DNA of 64,000 bases from Streptomyces sp. HD (GTDB lineage: Bacteria; Actinomycetota; Actinomycetes; Streptomycetales; Streptomycetaceae). How positions within the stretch are numbered: position 1 is the first letter of the stretch; each line of letters opens with the position of its first letter. The notes beneath the pieces are model-generated. The model was not told the origin of the DNA. It searched no databases and was given only the letters and a program-made list of their open reading frames with translations. Position numbers and translations under genes: made by a program. The stretch is from positions 124,001-188,000 of the forward strand of contig NZ_JAQMYP010000009.1 of assembly GCF_028369295.1 (NCBI RefSeq). Direction: 5' to 3'. This document shows, piece after piece, positions 10,290-18,692 of the stretch.

Positions 10290-10583
10290 GTGATCATCTT
10301 CGGAACCAAGGGCTACCTCTACCAGCTCGCGATACTCACGCTGGTGTGCGGCAGTTGCGGGAACCCCGCCGCGCACACGCTGCGCAAGCGCGTCACGAAG
10401 TTCACGTTGTTCTTCGTGCCGCTGTTCCCGGTCTCGACCAAGTACGCGACGCAGTGCACCTTCTGCGGCGCCGAGCAGAAGGTCACCGGGGAGCAGGCCG
10501 AGCAGCTGCAGGCGCAGGCCGCCACCGGTGGGCACGGCGGTCAGCAGCCGTACGGACAGCCGCAGCAGCCGTACCAGTCCTGA
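10290..10583 (+). CDS. Zinc-ribbon membrane-associated protein
   Basis: 97 aa, GTG start with AAGGA upstream. Two CxxC pairs (VCGSCGNPAAH near residue 20 and CTFCGAEQ near 55) flank a hydrophobic stretch (FTLFFVPLFPVSTKYATQC), typical of the short zinc-ribbon proteins annotated in many Streptomyces. The tail is Gln/Gly/Pro-rich (GQPQQPYQS). Function is unknown; a structural zinc site is likely. Confidence 0.75.
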   Translation: MIIFGTKGYLYQLAILTLVCGSCGNPAAHTLRKRVTKFTLFFVPLFPVSTKYATQCTFCGAEQKVTGEQAEQLQAQAATGGHGGQQPYGQPQQPYQS

Positions 10584-10614
10584 CCAGGGCCTGTCCCGCG
10601 CGCTCGGCCGGAGG

Positions 10615-11310
10615 CTACGGCTTAGGGTGCTTGGGGCCGTTCATCGTGTCCGCCGCGTGCCTCGGGCCGGGCCGAGACGAGAACTGGCCGACAAGCTCGC
10701 GAAAGCAGACCAGGGCGGTGATCGGGGGAATCCCGACGATCACCATCGCCAGCAGGGAACCCGCCGACTGGCCGATGCACAGGGCCACCGCGGTGCCGGA
10801 CGAGATGAACATGACAGCCCAGGACCGTCGGGCGGTCCGGCGCTGAACGGATGCCCGCAGGATGGACAGTCCCGCGAGCAGCCACGGCCCGTACACCGTC
10901 AGCGGCCACCAATGCGCCAGGTCCGGCGACACCACGAGCAGCGCGATGGCGCGCAGCTGATCGTACGAATACGAGATGGACCAGGTGAGCATCGTCACCG
11001 CACACAAGGTGATGAGTGTGACCAAGACCGAGACCGTGAGGATCCGCGGGTTTCCGGGGAGTCCGCGTGTGCCCGGCTGCGGCCGGCGTCTGTGGACCGG
11101 GCGGGGCTGGGGCTTCGCGCGGACCGGCGAGGGCGGGGGTGGGGCAGGGTCCAGGCCCTGCGTCGTGCTCAGCATCTGGGCCAGTTCCTCGTCCAGGTCC
11201 CAGCCGCCCGATGTCGACATCGGTGAGTCCGCGACCTGCCAGAGGTTCTGCATGTCCAGCTGCTGTGTGTAATGAGGTTGATCGCCTAGCGCGTCATAGT
11301 CGGTCCTCAT
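10615..11310 (-). CDS. DUF2637 (SpdB-like) membrane protein
   Basis: 231 aa. It has a hydrophilic N-terminus of about 85 residues with a Pro-rich stretch (DPAPPPPSPVRAKPQPRP), then four membrane helices (ILTVSVLVTLITLCAVTMLT onward) characteristic of DUF2637. This family includes Spd spreading proteins of Streptomyces plasmids but also has many chromosomal members. No other plasmid genes are adjacent, so a chromosomal DUF2637 role is more likely. It begins 2 nt after the stop of the 73-residue gene at 11313, which implies coupled translation. Confidence 0.7.
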   Translation of the reverse strand: MRTDYDALGDQPHYTQQLDMQNLWQVADSPMSTSGGWDLDEELAQMLSTTQGLDPAPPPPSPVRAKPQPRPVHRRRPQPGTRGLPGNPRILTVSVLVTLITLCAVTMLTWSISYSYDQLRAIALLVVSPDLAHWWPLTVYGPWLLAGLSILRASVQRRTARRSWAVMFISSGTAVALCIGQSAGSLLAMVIVGIPPITALVCFRELVGQFSSRPGPRHAADTMNGPKHPKP

Positions 11311-11312
11311 TT

Positions 11313-11534
11313 CTAAAACTTTTCCCCTTCCATCGACGCCCGGAAATATTCACTCTCCACCCGGCTGATGGTTCTCAGGAAGTCCTCAAGCAGATCCGAG
11401 CAGTGGGTGATGCTTTCCGTAGTGGTCCGATCAGCTACCTGCAGGGAGCGGAGCTGATCAACCTCAACTGCGAGTCTTTCCTGCCAAGTCACGCCCACAT
11501 CAACGAGTGCGACACGACGCAGGACATCTGGCAT
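11313..11534 (-). CDS. Small hypothetical protein upstream of the DUF2637 gene
   Basis: 73 aa, hydrophilic, with a helical central part (VDQLRSLQVADRTTTESITH, then CSDLLEDFLRTISRVESEYF). The TAG stop is followed after two bases by the DUF2637 ATG, the strongest argument that it is real. The ATG at 11534 lacks a convincing ribosome site, and internal GTG codons could be the true start. No family recognised. Confidence 0.45.
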   Translation of the reverse strand: MPDVLRRVALVDVGVTWQERLAVEVDQLRSLQVADRTTTESITHCSDLLEDFLRTISRVESEYFRASMEGEKF

Positions 11535-11639
11535 TCGGGGGAATATCCGTCAACGGTGATTATCAGGAATATCCAATGACGGTGCTTCTCAGGTGAAATT
11601 CGTACGAGGTAAACATCACGGGATCAGTGAATCGGGGGA

Positions 11640-12809
11640 TCAATCGCCCGATGACCGTACGAGGAGCGCGCCGATGGCCGCCAGGAGCAGGGCGAGGGCT
11701 GCGTAGCCGCAGGTGAGGGTGACCGTCGACGCGACCGCGGCGACGAGGAGGGGGCCGCCCGCGTCGCCGAGTTCTCGGCCCAGTTCGGCGGAGCCCATCG
11801 TCTGGCCCAGCCGTTCCTCGGGGGTCGAGGTGGCCAGGGCGGCGAAGCCCAGGGGGGTGACCAGGCCGGTGCCGGTGCCGATCAGGACCGCGGCGAGGAG
11901 GACGCCGGTCAGGCCGGGCAGCGTCGCGCAGGCCAGGCCCGCCGCCGCGGTCAGCAGCCCGGCGGTGAGGCCGGTGCGGACGGTGAGGCGCCCGTCGTCC
12001 AGGGCCCGCCCGGCCCGTGGCTGTACGACGGCCGCGCAGGCCGCCAGCACCGAGACCGCGGCGCCGGTCGCCACCGTGCCCAGGCCGGCCGCGGCGCCGG
12101 ACACCGGCAGGAAACCGACCCCGACGGAGAGGGCGGCGGTGGCCGCGGCCAGCGCGGCCGTGGGGCGGAGGAAGGACGGGTCGGCCAGACGGCGGGCCAG
12201 GTCCAGCACCGTCTGCCGTTGCCTCGGAAGTGGGGGGACGTGCGGGACCGCGAGCGCGGCCCAGAGGGCGACCGCGACGCCCAGCACCGCCAGCACGATG
12301 AACAGCAGCCGCAAGCCCCCGGCCCACACCAGGACTCCGCCGAGCAGCGGGCCGAGGGTGTAGCCGATGGACTTGTAGAAGCCGTAGCTGCCGAAGGCCC
12401 GCCCGTGCCCCACGGCCGGGTTCAGCCGGGCGACCAGCGCGGACGCGGACGGCGAGAACGCGGAGGCCGCGGCGCCCTGCCCGAGGCGGGCCGCCCAGAG
12501 CCAGCCGGGGCTGTCCGCGACGGCGTACGCGGCGGAGGCGAGCGCGAACGCGACCAGGCCGCCCAGCAGCACCGGACGGGCGCCGATCCGGTCGGCGAGG
12601 GTGCCGAAGAGCGGCTTGAGCACGACCTCGGCGCCGTCGTACAGGGCGAGCAGGCCGCCCAGGACGAGCAGGGAGGTCACGGCGTCGTCGGAGAGCCCAC
12701 CGAGGTTCGCGGCGATGCCGTGGGCGCCGAAGGCGGTGGTGAAGCCGGCGGCGTACAGGGGCCACATCTGGGCGGCGGGGGCGGCCTGCCGAGCCGACCT
12801 CGCGGTCAT
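11640..12809 (-). CDS. MFS transporter
   Basis: 389 aa, twelve predicted membrane helices. The loop 2-3 motif A is seen as GTLADRIGARPVLLGG (near residue 75). The N-half reads AGFTTAFGAHGIAANLGGLS and the C-half TPEERLGQTMGSAELGRELG. It is a probable drug/proton antiporter; the substrate is unknown. GGAGGG precedes the ATG by 9 nt, and the upstream region is a tandem array that repeats this same ribosome-site segment. It is in line with the ChrB-like gene, so the pair may form a regulator-exporter unit. Confidence 0.85.
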   Translation of the reverse strand: MTARSARQAAPAAQMWPLYAAGFTTAFGAHGIAANLGGLSDDAVTSLLVLGGLLALYDGAEVVLKPLFGTLADRIGARPVLLGGLVAFALASAAYAVADSPGWLWAARLGQGAAASAFSPSASALVARLNPAVGHGRAFGSYGFYKSIGYTLGPLLGGVLVWAGGLRLLFIVLAVLGVAVALWAALAVPHVPPLPRQRQTVLDLARRLADPSFLRPTAALAAATAALSVGVGFLPVSGAAAGLGTVATGAAVSVLAACAAVVQPRAGRALDDGRLTVRTGLTAGLLTAAAGLACATLPGLTGVLLAAVLIGTGTGLVTPLGFAALATSTPEERLGQTMGSAELGRELGDAGGPLLVAAVASTVTLTCGYAALALLLAAIGALLVRSSGD

Positions 12810-13010
12810 CGGGCGTCTCCCTCCTCGGTCACCGGGTGTCCCCCTCCTCGGTCACCGAGCGACTCCCCCCTCGGTCACCGGGTGTCCCCCTCCTCGGTCA
12901 CCGAGCGACTCCCCCCTCGGTCACCGGGTGTCCCCCTCCTCGGTCACCGAGCGACTCCCCCCTCGGTCACCGGGCGACTCCCCCCTCGGTCACCGGCCGT
13001 CTCCCTCCTC
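12810..13010. repeat. Tandem repeat of a ribosome-site/start-like segment
   Basis: About eight units of 22-23 bp alternate between CTCCTCGGTCACCGGGTGTC and CCTCGGTCACCGAGCGACTC, forming 46-bp higher-order units. On the coding (minus) strand each unit reads GGTGACCGAGGAGGGGGAC or close to it, i.e. a ribosome-site-like GAGGAGGGG next to GTG/TGA. The first unit overlaps the ChrB-like stop and the last supplies the real ribosome site of the MFS gene. Confidence 0.85.
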
Positions 13011-13625
13011 CGACGTCGGGTCCGGCGAGGTCCGGGGCTCCGGCACCTGGTGCAGTGCGGCGAACACCCGCTCGGCGTAGTCCGCGCAGGCGGCCACGCA
13101 CGCCTTGAGCCGCTCACCGGCCGCGGCGGCCTCGGGGGCGCCGAACACGTCGCGCGCCGTCAGATCCCGGTGCCAGCGCCGCAGCCGCTCCAACGACTGC
13201 TCCTCCTCCTCCAGTTCGGCCAGCGTGAACTTGGCGATCCGACTGTGCCCGACACCGGCTTCGCCGAGGGCCTTGGCCAGCTCCTGCTCGAACTTGCCGC
13301 AGTCCGCGAGGAACTCGGCCCAGTCCGCGGACCGCGCGGCGGTGAACATCTCGCGCAGCCGCTGCCCGTCCTGGGCCCCGCGCCCGGTCGCCGCCAGCGA
13401 CATCGCCTCGCCCCCGGCCCGCTCGGTCAACTCCAGCGCCCGCGCGATCCCGTCGCCGAACACCGGCAGGTCCGGTACGGCCCACACGCCCTGCCCGAGC
13501 GACAGTGCGCCGAGCTTGCGCAGCTCACGCCAGACGGCGACCCGGTGCCGGGAGGGCTCGGCCGGGACCTTGACGACCAGGACCAGCCAGCGGGCCTCGG
13601 CGCCCTCGCTCCCGTTTTCAGTCAC
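12990..13625 (-). CDS. ChrB-like (chromate resistance regulator family) protein
   Basis: 211 aa from GTG 13625; an upstream GTG at 13667 would add 14 residues. The N-terminal segment ARWLVLVVKVPAEPSRHRVA and then VWRELRKLGALSLGQGVWAV is the ChrB N-terminal, PaaX-like fold. The C-terminal half is helical and charged (LAELEEEEQSLERLRRWHRD). ChrB proteins act as sensors or regulators in chromate resistance, but no chromate transporter gene is present; the partner here is an MFS exporter. TACATT lies 7 nt before GTG 13625, suggesting a leaderless start. An imperfect repeat ATGTA-N8-TACAT overlaps that promoter. Confidence 0.65.
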   Translation of the reverse strand: MTENGSEGAEARWLVLVVKVPAEPSRHRVAVWRELRKLGALSLGQGVWAVPDLPVFGDGIARALELTERAGGEAMSLAATGRGAQDGQRLREMFTAARSADWAEFLADCGKFEQELAKALGEAGVGHSRIAKFTLAELEEEEQSLERLRRWHRDLTARDVFGAPEAAAAGERLKACVAACADYAERVFAALHQVPEPRTSPDPTSEEGDGR

Positions 13626-13633
13626 ATTCAGGA

Positions 13634-13651
13634 ATGTAGCAGCGGTTACAT
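13634..13651. promoter_or_regulatory. Inverted repeat ATGTA-N8-TACAT at the ChrB-like promoter
   Basis: The repeat overlaps the candidate -10 (TACATT on the minus strand) of the ChrB-like gene and faces the divergent oxidoreductase fragment at 13727. It may be an autoregulatory operator. The central bases are not symmetric. Confidence 0.35.
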
Positions 13652-13726
13652 CCGGCGGGTCTGTCACAGACCCGACCGCTGCCTTGTCCCGCTGGCAGGA
13701 ACACCACTCAGCGAACGGAGACAGTG

Positions 13727-14225
13727 ATGAAGGTCGTGGTCGTCGGCGGTACGGGGCTCATCGGCTCGCAGGTGATCGCGCCGCTGCGCGACCGTGGCCA
13801 CGAGGCCGTACCGGCCGCGCCCTCCACGGGCGTCGACACCCTCACCGGCGAGGGCCTGGCCGAGCCCCCTCAAGGCGCGGACGTGGTCGTGGACGTGTCG
13901 AACTCCCCGTCCTTCGATGCCGAACCGGCGCTGGACTTCTTCACGCGCTCGGCACGGAACGTGATCGCGGCCGAGAAGGAGGCCGGTGTCCGCCACCACG
14001 TCACGCTCTCGATCGTCGGCGTCGACCAGGTGCCCGACTACGGCTACTACCTGGCCAAGGTCGCCCAGGAACAGGCGGTCCGGGACGGCGGCGTGCCGTA
14101 CGGCATCGTGCGCGCCACCCGGTTCTTCGAGTTCATCGCGCCGGTGACGGGCATGGCCACCGAGGGTTCGGAGGTACGCCTGCCGTCCCTTCCGCCGCGT
14201 CCAATGGCCTCCGCCGACGTCGCCG
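13727..14225 (+). pseudogene. NAD(P)-binding SDR-type oxidoreductase, 3' end deleted
   Basis: It begins MKVVVVGGTGLIGSQVIAPL, a Rossmann GGTGxIG motif, and follows the atypical SDR/NmrA family (DYGYYLAKVAQEQAVRDGGV, then PYGIVRATRFFEFI) to RPMASADVA near residue 165. The family needs about 80 more residues. The frame then runs into low-complexity sequence (GHRGQHNRRGQSGAEGQGQG) that is the antisense of another gene's signal-peptide region and stops at 14374. GGAG lies 6 nt before ATG 13727. I read it as a gene whose 3' end was lost in a deletion ending near 14220. Confidence 0.7.
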
Positions 14226-14329
14226 GCCACCGCGGGCAGCACAATCGTCGCGGTCAGTCCGGTGCCGAGGGCCAGGGTCAGGGCCGCTGCCGCGCTCAGT
14301 GCCTTGCGGCTGATGGTGAGAGAGGGCAT
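14205..14329 (-). pseudogene. 5' fragment of a secreted-protein gene (signal peptide only)
   Basis: ATG 14329 has AGGAGG 7 nt upstream on the minus strand and encodes MPSLTISRKALSAAAALTLA then LGTGLTATIVLPAVAG, a textbook Sec signal peptide. After about 38 residues the frame enters the antisense of the SDR fragment. The mature domain is absent, so this is the other half of the deletion junction near 14215-14225. The original product cannot be identified. Confidence 0.65.
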
Positions 14330-14574
14330 TGCACAACCTCCTGTGGGGGCAAGTCTTTTGATCACCCCAGGTGACTCGCCGCGCATGCGGGGGGTTGTGT
14401 GCGCAGTTGTGCGGTGATGTGGCTTCACCATCCGGGCGAAAGGGACGTCACTGTCCCTGATCAGCGACGGTCAAACTGCCGTAGCGCGGCCGTACACCTG
14501 TCGGTCGGCCGGGCTTCCACAGGAATTCACGGTGGGCCGAGGGGGTGACAACCGGGCCCAGTACCGTGGCGATC

Positions 14575-15036
14575 ATGGCGGACTGGGAGATACGGCCGGC
14601 CTCGGCGTCGGACCTGGAAGCGGCGGCCGAACTGCGTGCCGTGGTGATGCGGCCGGATCTGGAGCGGCTCGGACGCTACGACGAGCAGCGGGTGCGGCAG
14701 CGGCTGCGGGACGCCTACGAGCCCGCCCACACCTGGGTGATCGAGGCGGGCGGCGCGTTCGCCGGCTGTGTGGCCCTGCGGCCGGCCGAGGACGCCCACT
14801 GGCTGGAGCACTTCTATCTCGACCCGCGTCTCCAGGGCGGCGGCATCGGTTCGGGCGTCCTGCGCGAACTGCTGGAGCGCTGCGACCGCGACGGAGTCCT
14901 CGTCCGGCTGAACGTGCTGCAGGGCAGTGCGGCCCGACGGCTGTACGAGCGGCACGGGTTCACCGTCGCCACCGAGGACCCGGTGGACGTGTTCATGACT
15001 CGCCGCCCGCACGCCACCGCCACCGCCACCGACTAG
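14575..15036 (+). CDS. GNAT-family N-acetyltransferase
   Basis: 153 aa from ATG 14575. The GNAT acetyl-CoA loop is seen as FYLDPRLQGGGIGSGVLREL (Q/RxxGxG/A) and the C-terminal motif as NVLQGSAARRLYERHGF. The substrate is unknown. The start is supported by MADWEIRPASASDLEAAAEL, the usual GNAT beginning. TACCGT lies 7 nt upstream of the ATG with no Shine-Dalgarno sequence, again pointing to a leaderless transcript. Confidence 0.85.
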   Translation: MADWEIRPASASDLEAAAELRAVVMRPDLERLGRYDEQRVRQRLRDAYEPAHTWVIEAGGAFAGCVALRPAEDAHWLEHFYLDPRLQGGGIGSGVLRELLERCDRDGVLVRLNVLQGSAARRLYERHGFTVATEDPVDVFMTRRPHATATATD

Positions 15037-15097
15037 CCCGCCGACCGCCGGACGCCGGCCGCTGACCACCAGCCATCAGGCATCAGGCATCAGCCCT

Positions 15098-15892
15098 CTA
15101 CGGCTTGCGCCCCACCCCACCGAAGTCGTCCACCTCGGCCGGTGCCTGCTCACCGGCCTCATTCGGGCGCCAGCGGGAGACGGAGACGAGGCCGGGCTCC
15201 AGCAGCTCCAGGCCGTCGAAGAACCGGGCGAGCTCCTGCGGGCTGCGGTTGATCCGGGGGTTGTCGCTCGCCTCGTTCCACTGCTCGATCATCTCGCGCA
15301 TCTGCTGCGGGTTGAGCACCTCGGTGTCGTCGCAGAGCACGAGGTGGCTGCCGGAGGGCAGTGCGTCCATCAGGCGGCCGACGATGTCGTACACGGTGTC
15401 GTCGGTGACGTGGGCGGTGATGCCGAGCAGGATCAGCGCGACCGGCTGAGTGAAGTCCAGGGTCTTGGCGGCCTGCTCAAGGATGGCCTCGGGGCGGCGC
15501 AGGTCGGCGTCGATGTAGTCGGTGACGCCTTCGGGGGTGCTGGTGAGCAGCGCCTCGGCGTGGGCCAGCACGACGGGGTCGTGGTCGACGTAGACGATCC
15601 GGGTCTCGGGGACGAGCCGCTGGGCGACCTCGTGGGTGTTGTTCGCGGTCGGCAGTCCGGTGCCGACGTCCAGGAACTGACGGATTCCGGCCTCGCGGAC
15701 GAGGTACTCCACCGTCCGGACGAGGAACGCCCGCTGGGCCAGGGCGATGTCGAGGATCGCCGGGTTGGCGCCCGCTATCTGGTCGCCGACCTGCCGGTCT
15801 ATCTCGTAGCAGTCCTTCCCGCCGAGCCAGTAGTTCCAGATCCGGGCGGAGTGCGGCACGTTGCTGTTGATCAACGGGCGCTCAATTGGCAT
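15098..15892 (-). CDS. SAM-dependent methyltransferase, SAV2177/DUF574 family
   Basis: 264 aa. The family signature is clear: NSNVPHSARIWNYWLGGKDC near the N-terminus, QFLDVGTGLPTANNTHEVAQ (SAM-binding motif I), RIVYVDHDPVVLAHAEALL (motif II) and LILLGITAHVTDD. This actinomycete family is large and its substrates are unknown. The start ATG 15892 has GGAG 5 nt upstream; the longer frame to 15970 has no ribosome site. Transcription runs toward the GNAT gene. Confidence 0.9.
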   Translation of the reverse strand: MPIERPLINSNVPHSARIWNYWLGGKDCYEIDRQVGDQIAGANPAILDIALAQRAFLVRTVEYLVREAGIRQFLDVGTGLPTANNTHEVAQRLVPETRIVYVDHDPVVLAHAEALLTSTPEGVTDYIDADLRRPEAILEQAAKTLDFTQPVALILLGITAHVTDDTVYDIVGRLMDALPSGSHLVLCDDTEVLNPQQMREMIEQWNEASDNPRINRSPQELARFFDGLELLEPGLVSVSRWRPNEAGEQAPAEVDDFGGVGRKP

Positions 15893-16041
15893 GGGAACTC
15901 CCCGAGTTGGCGGCCCAGTTGGCCGGATGTCACCGCATAACCTAGACCCGCCGTCCGCGATTGCGTGCACAGGACTGTCACCTCCTCTCGAACGCGTGCA
16001 TCATTGCCCAGTTGTTGTCCCTGGTGCTGACGAGGTGAACG

Positions 16042-17343
16042 GTGCCCACGCGAAGAGCCGGGTTGTGTACGGCGGCCATGAGCACCGCCCTCCTGCTGGC
16101 GACGGCCTGCGGCCCCACCCCGCACGAGGACGCCGAGCCGGCCCGGCACACCCCCGTCCGGATCGCCGACGCCCCCGCCCGGCTCCCCGTCCCGCAAGGG
16201 AAGGGCAGCAAGATCCCCGACGACTTCAACGGCGACGGCCACCGCGACCTCGTCCTCAACGACCTGGTCAAGGCTCAGGCGCACGCCGACGACGCGGGCA
16301 TCGGCATCGTCTACGGCGGCGACCGCGGGCTCACCCCGGGCGCCCGGCAGCTGCTCAGCCCCCGGCGGCAGGCGGCCCCGACGAAGGGACAGTTCCCCGC
16401 GGTGTTCGACGCGGAGGCGACCTGCGACCTGGACGGCGACGGCTTCACGGACCTCGTCGTCTCCACCGACCCGCCCTACGACGGCCAGGGCCGGCCCCCG
16501 GTGCCGTTGCAGATCCTCTTCGGCTCGCCCAAGGGCCTGACCGGCCAGGCGGTCAAGCTGGTGATCCCGGCGCGCGCCCGGGCCGGCAACGACTGGCCCG
16601 ACCAGCCGGTGTGCGGCGACTTCGACGGCGACGACGCGCAGGACCTGGTCGTCCACGCCTCCGACGTCCAGCTCTCCTTCCTGCAAGGCCCGTTCACCCG
16701 CAAGGGCACCCCGAGGACCGCGGGCGCCCCCGTGCCGGCCCCCGGCAACGTCCCCACGGGCCCGTCCGCCGACGTCAACGGCGACGGGTACGACGACCTG
16801 GTGGTCCGTACGACGGAGGGCGCCGGCAAGTCCGCGGTCGTCCTCGGCGGCCCGGCCGGCCCCACCCGCACCGGAGTCACCCTCCCCGCCGGCATCGACG
16901 TGGCCCTCGGCACCTTCGGCAAGGGCAAGGGCACCCTGGACGCGGCGATCGGCACCATGGGCGGCACGTCCCTGCGCTACGACCTCCCCGCAACCGCCGC
17001 ACGCGGCACCCTCGACGCCCCCGGCACGGTGCTCGACGCCGCCGACTTCGACGGCGACGGCCTCAGCGAACTCGTCTCCAGCGGCTCACGGCTGCGCGTC
17101 TTCCGCGGCCGTACGGCAGGACTGGCGACGGCGGGCATGGTGACCGTGGAACCCCCCGCACGCGGCACCACACGCGTCGTGACCGTCGGCGACTTCGACG
17201 GGGACGGGCGGGCGGAACTGGTCGTGCGGGCGTACGTCGGCGAGACGAAGGACGCCGTCGCCGTGTACCCGGGCGTGAAGACGGGGCTGGTGGCGGCGGA
17301 GCCGTCGGTACGGTTCTCCAGCTCGGAGTTCCTGGCGCCGTAA
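16042..17343 (+). CDS. FG-GAP/VCBS repeat lipoprotein-like exported protein
   Basis: 433 aa, GTG start. The N-terminus MPTRRAGLCTAAMSTALLLA ends in ATAC-G, a plausible though weak lipobox. Five or more beta-propeller blades carry calcium loops such as DDFNGDGHRDLVL, CDLDGDGFTDLVV, GDFDGDDAQDLVV, ADVNGDGYDDLVV and GDFDGDGRAELVV. These DxDGDGxxD loops are the FG-GAP/integrin-alpha type. It is one of five paralogues in the window and the most diverged, with a shorter N-terminus and no shared promoter motif. The role is unknown; surface binding is likely. Confidence 0.85.
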   Translation: MPTRRAGLCTAAMSTALLLATACGPTPHEDAEPARHTPVRIADAPARLPVPQGKGSKIPDDFNGDGHRDLVLNDLVKAQAHADDAGIGIVYGGDRGLTPGARQLLSPRRQAAPTKGQFPAVFDAEATCDLDGDGFTDLVVSTDPPYDGQGRPPVPLQILFGSPKGLTGQAVKLVIPARARAGNDWPDQPVCGDFDGDDAQDLVVHASDVQLSFLQGPFTRKGTPRTAGAPVPAPGNVPTGPSADVNGDGYDDLVVRTTEGAGKSAVVLGGPAGPTRTGVTLPAGIDVALGTFGKGKGTLDAAIGTMGGTSLRYDLPATAARGTLDAPGTVLDAADFDGDGLSELVSSGSRLRVFRGRTAGLATAGMVTVEPPARGTTRVVTVGDFDGDGRAELVVRAYVGETKDAVAVYPGVKTGLVAAEPSVRFSSSEFLAP

Positions 17344-17455
17344 GGGCCCGTGAACTCGGATGCGTCAGGTGGAACCGCGAAGGGGCCGGGCACGCTCTGC
17401 TCTATGAGGCCCCACCTGTGGGCCCACTTGCAGGCCCACAAGCACGGGGGGTGTC

Positions 17456-18517
17456 GTGAGCCAGGTGCTCTACAACGAGCAGTCATGGAATCCGCTGGCC
17501 AGGACCGTGGAGTTGACCGAGGACCGGCTGCGGAACGGCGGCAGGCCCACGCCGTTGAGCGAGCTGAACCTCGGCGCCATGGCGGAGGCGTTCCAGCGCG
17601 GCTGCTGGCTCGGGGGCGGCGGGGCGGAACGCCCGCTGCAGCGACTGGCACAGGGGACCGGCGTCGTTCCCGTGACCCGCATCACCGGCACAACCACTCC
17701 GGTGCGGGCGCGGCGAGCGGCCGAGTTCGCCCACCGGCTGGGGGAACTGGCCGTATGGCACTGCGGTGGGCCCGGCCAGGTGGCCGCGCTGGCCGCCCGA
17801 GCCCAGGCCGAGGGCGTACCGCTGTGGATCGCCCGGCGGTTTGCGCCGGGGCCCGCCGGGCCGATCGCCGTCGCGGTGGACCGGCGCCTGGTACGCGTGG
17901 ACGTCTGGGGGCCGCACGCTCCCGTCGTACGGATCCGAGCGCCGTACGGCTTCCGTCGTGACTCCCCCGAACCCTCCAAGGGCCTGCGCCTGACGGTCGG
18001 CGACGCCACGGCCCAGCTCGAACTCACGAAGAAGCTGCGCAAGTCCAAGAGTTCCGTGGAGGTACGGCTGCCCGGGCAGCGATGGGTGCTGCGGCGGGAG
18101 AACGCCACGAGCTCATGGCTGTTGCGCGACGAACGCCCCGTCGCCCTGCTGACGCGGCCCCCGCGCCGACCGGTACTGGAGCCGGGCGCGGTACTGCTGC
18201 CGCTGTCCCCCGTGCGGTACGACAGCCCCGACCCGCTGGACGCCGTCATGGCGCAGGTCTTCTCCGTCGCCTTCGGGCTCGGGGACACGACGGGCTGGGC
18301 GCGGTTCCGGTCGGAGCGGCGCTCGCTGAACGACGGTGAGCCGATCGTCACCGACGACTGGTGGGACCGCGCCTGGTTCAGCAACCTCGGGAACAGCAGC
18401 GACGACAACGACTCCGGCGGCGGTGGCGACGGCTGGGGCGGGGACGGCGGTGGGGGCGACGGCGGAGGCGGAGACGGCGGTGGGGGCGGGGACGGCGGCG
18501 GAGGAGGCGGCGACTAG
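17456..18517 (+). CDS. Hypothetical protein with Gly/Asp repeat tail
   Basis: 353 aa, GTG 17456 with GGGGG upstream. The body (1-300) has no signal peptide and no family I recognise. It contains a positively charged central part (QLELTKKLRKSKSSVEVRLP) and segments such as FAHRLGELAVWHCGGPGQVA. The last 45 residues are almost only Gly and Asp (DGGGGDGGGGGDGGGGGGD), a flexible tail. It sits between two FG-GAP genes on the same strand. Confidence 0.65.
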   Translation: MSQVLYNEQSWNPLARTVELTEDRLRNGGRPTPLSELNLGAMAEAFQRGCWLGGGGAERPLQRLAQGTGVVPVTRITGTTTPVRARRAAEFAHRLGELAVWHCGGPGQVAALAARAQAEGVPLWIARRFAPGPAGPIAVAVDRRLVRVDVWGPHAPVVRIRAPYGFRRDSPEPSKGLRLTVGDATAQLELTKKLRKSKSSVEVRLPGQRWVLRRENATSSWLLRDERPVALLTRPPRRPVLEPGAVLLPLSPVRYDSPDPLDAVMAQVFSVAFGLGDTTGWARFRSERRSLNDGEPIVTDDWWDRAWFSNLGNSSDDNDSGGGGDGWGGDGGGGDGGGGDGGGGGDGGGGGGD

Positions 18518-18522
18518 GAACC

Positions 18523-18597
18523 GTCCGGACAGCCGGCCGCGGCCCCTGCCCCTGCCCCGTCCGGACAGCCGGCCCCTGCCCCTGCCCCTGCCGCCAC
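18523..18597. repeat. Short tandem repeat, CCGTCCGGACAGCCGGCC with GCCCCT runs
   Basis: Two copies of CCGTCCGGACAGCCGGCC are separated and followed by runs of CCCCTG. It lies directly after the Gly/Asp-rich gene and before the promoter block of the next FG-GAP gene. Possible slippage product; no function seen. Confidence 0.6.
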
Positions 18598-18620
18598 AGG
18601 GACTTCCCGAACGCACGTAC

Positions 18621-18644
18621 AACCCTTGCGCGCCACCGAGGGTC
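18621..18644 (+). promoter_or_regulatory. ECF-sigma-like promoter motif AACC-N17-GTC
   Basis: ACAACC, then 17 nt after AACC, then GTCTCC. The surrounding block of about 75 bp (ACGTACAACCCTT, GGTCTCCTGATCGCCGACC, CCGAGGAC-ACTCCC) recurs in the same place before the FG-GAP gene at 20536. AAC plus GTC spaced 16-17 nt is the usual ECF sigma pattern. Confidence 0.5.
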
Positions 18645-18692
18645 TCCTGATCGCCGACCACCCCCTGTGAAGCCGAGGACGACTCCCACCCC

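Noticed and set aside
10615..11534. DUF2637 gene pair as part of another AICE
   Set aside because: No integrase, rep, tra or att repeats nearby. DUF2637 proteins are also common as chromosomal genes.
12810..13010. Possible CRISPR array
   Set aside because: Units are contiguous 22-23-bp tandem repeats with no unique spacers and no cas genes nearby.
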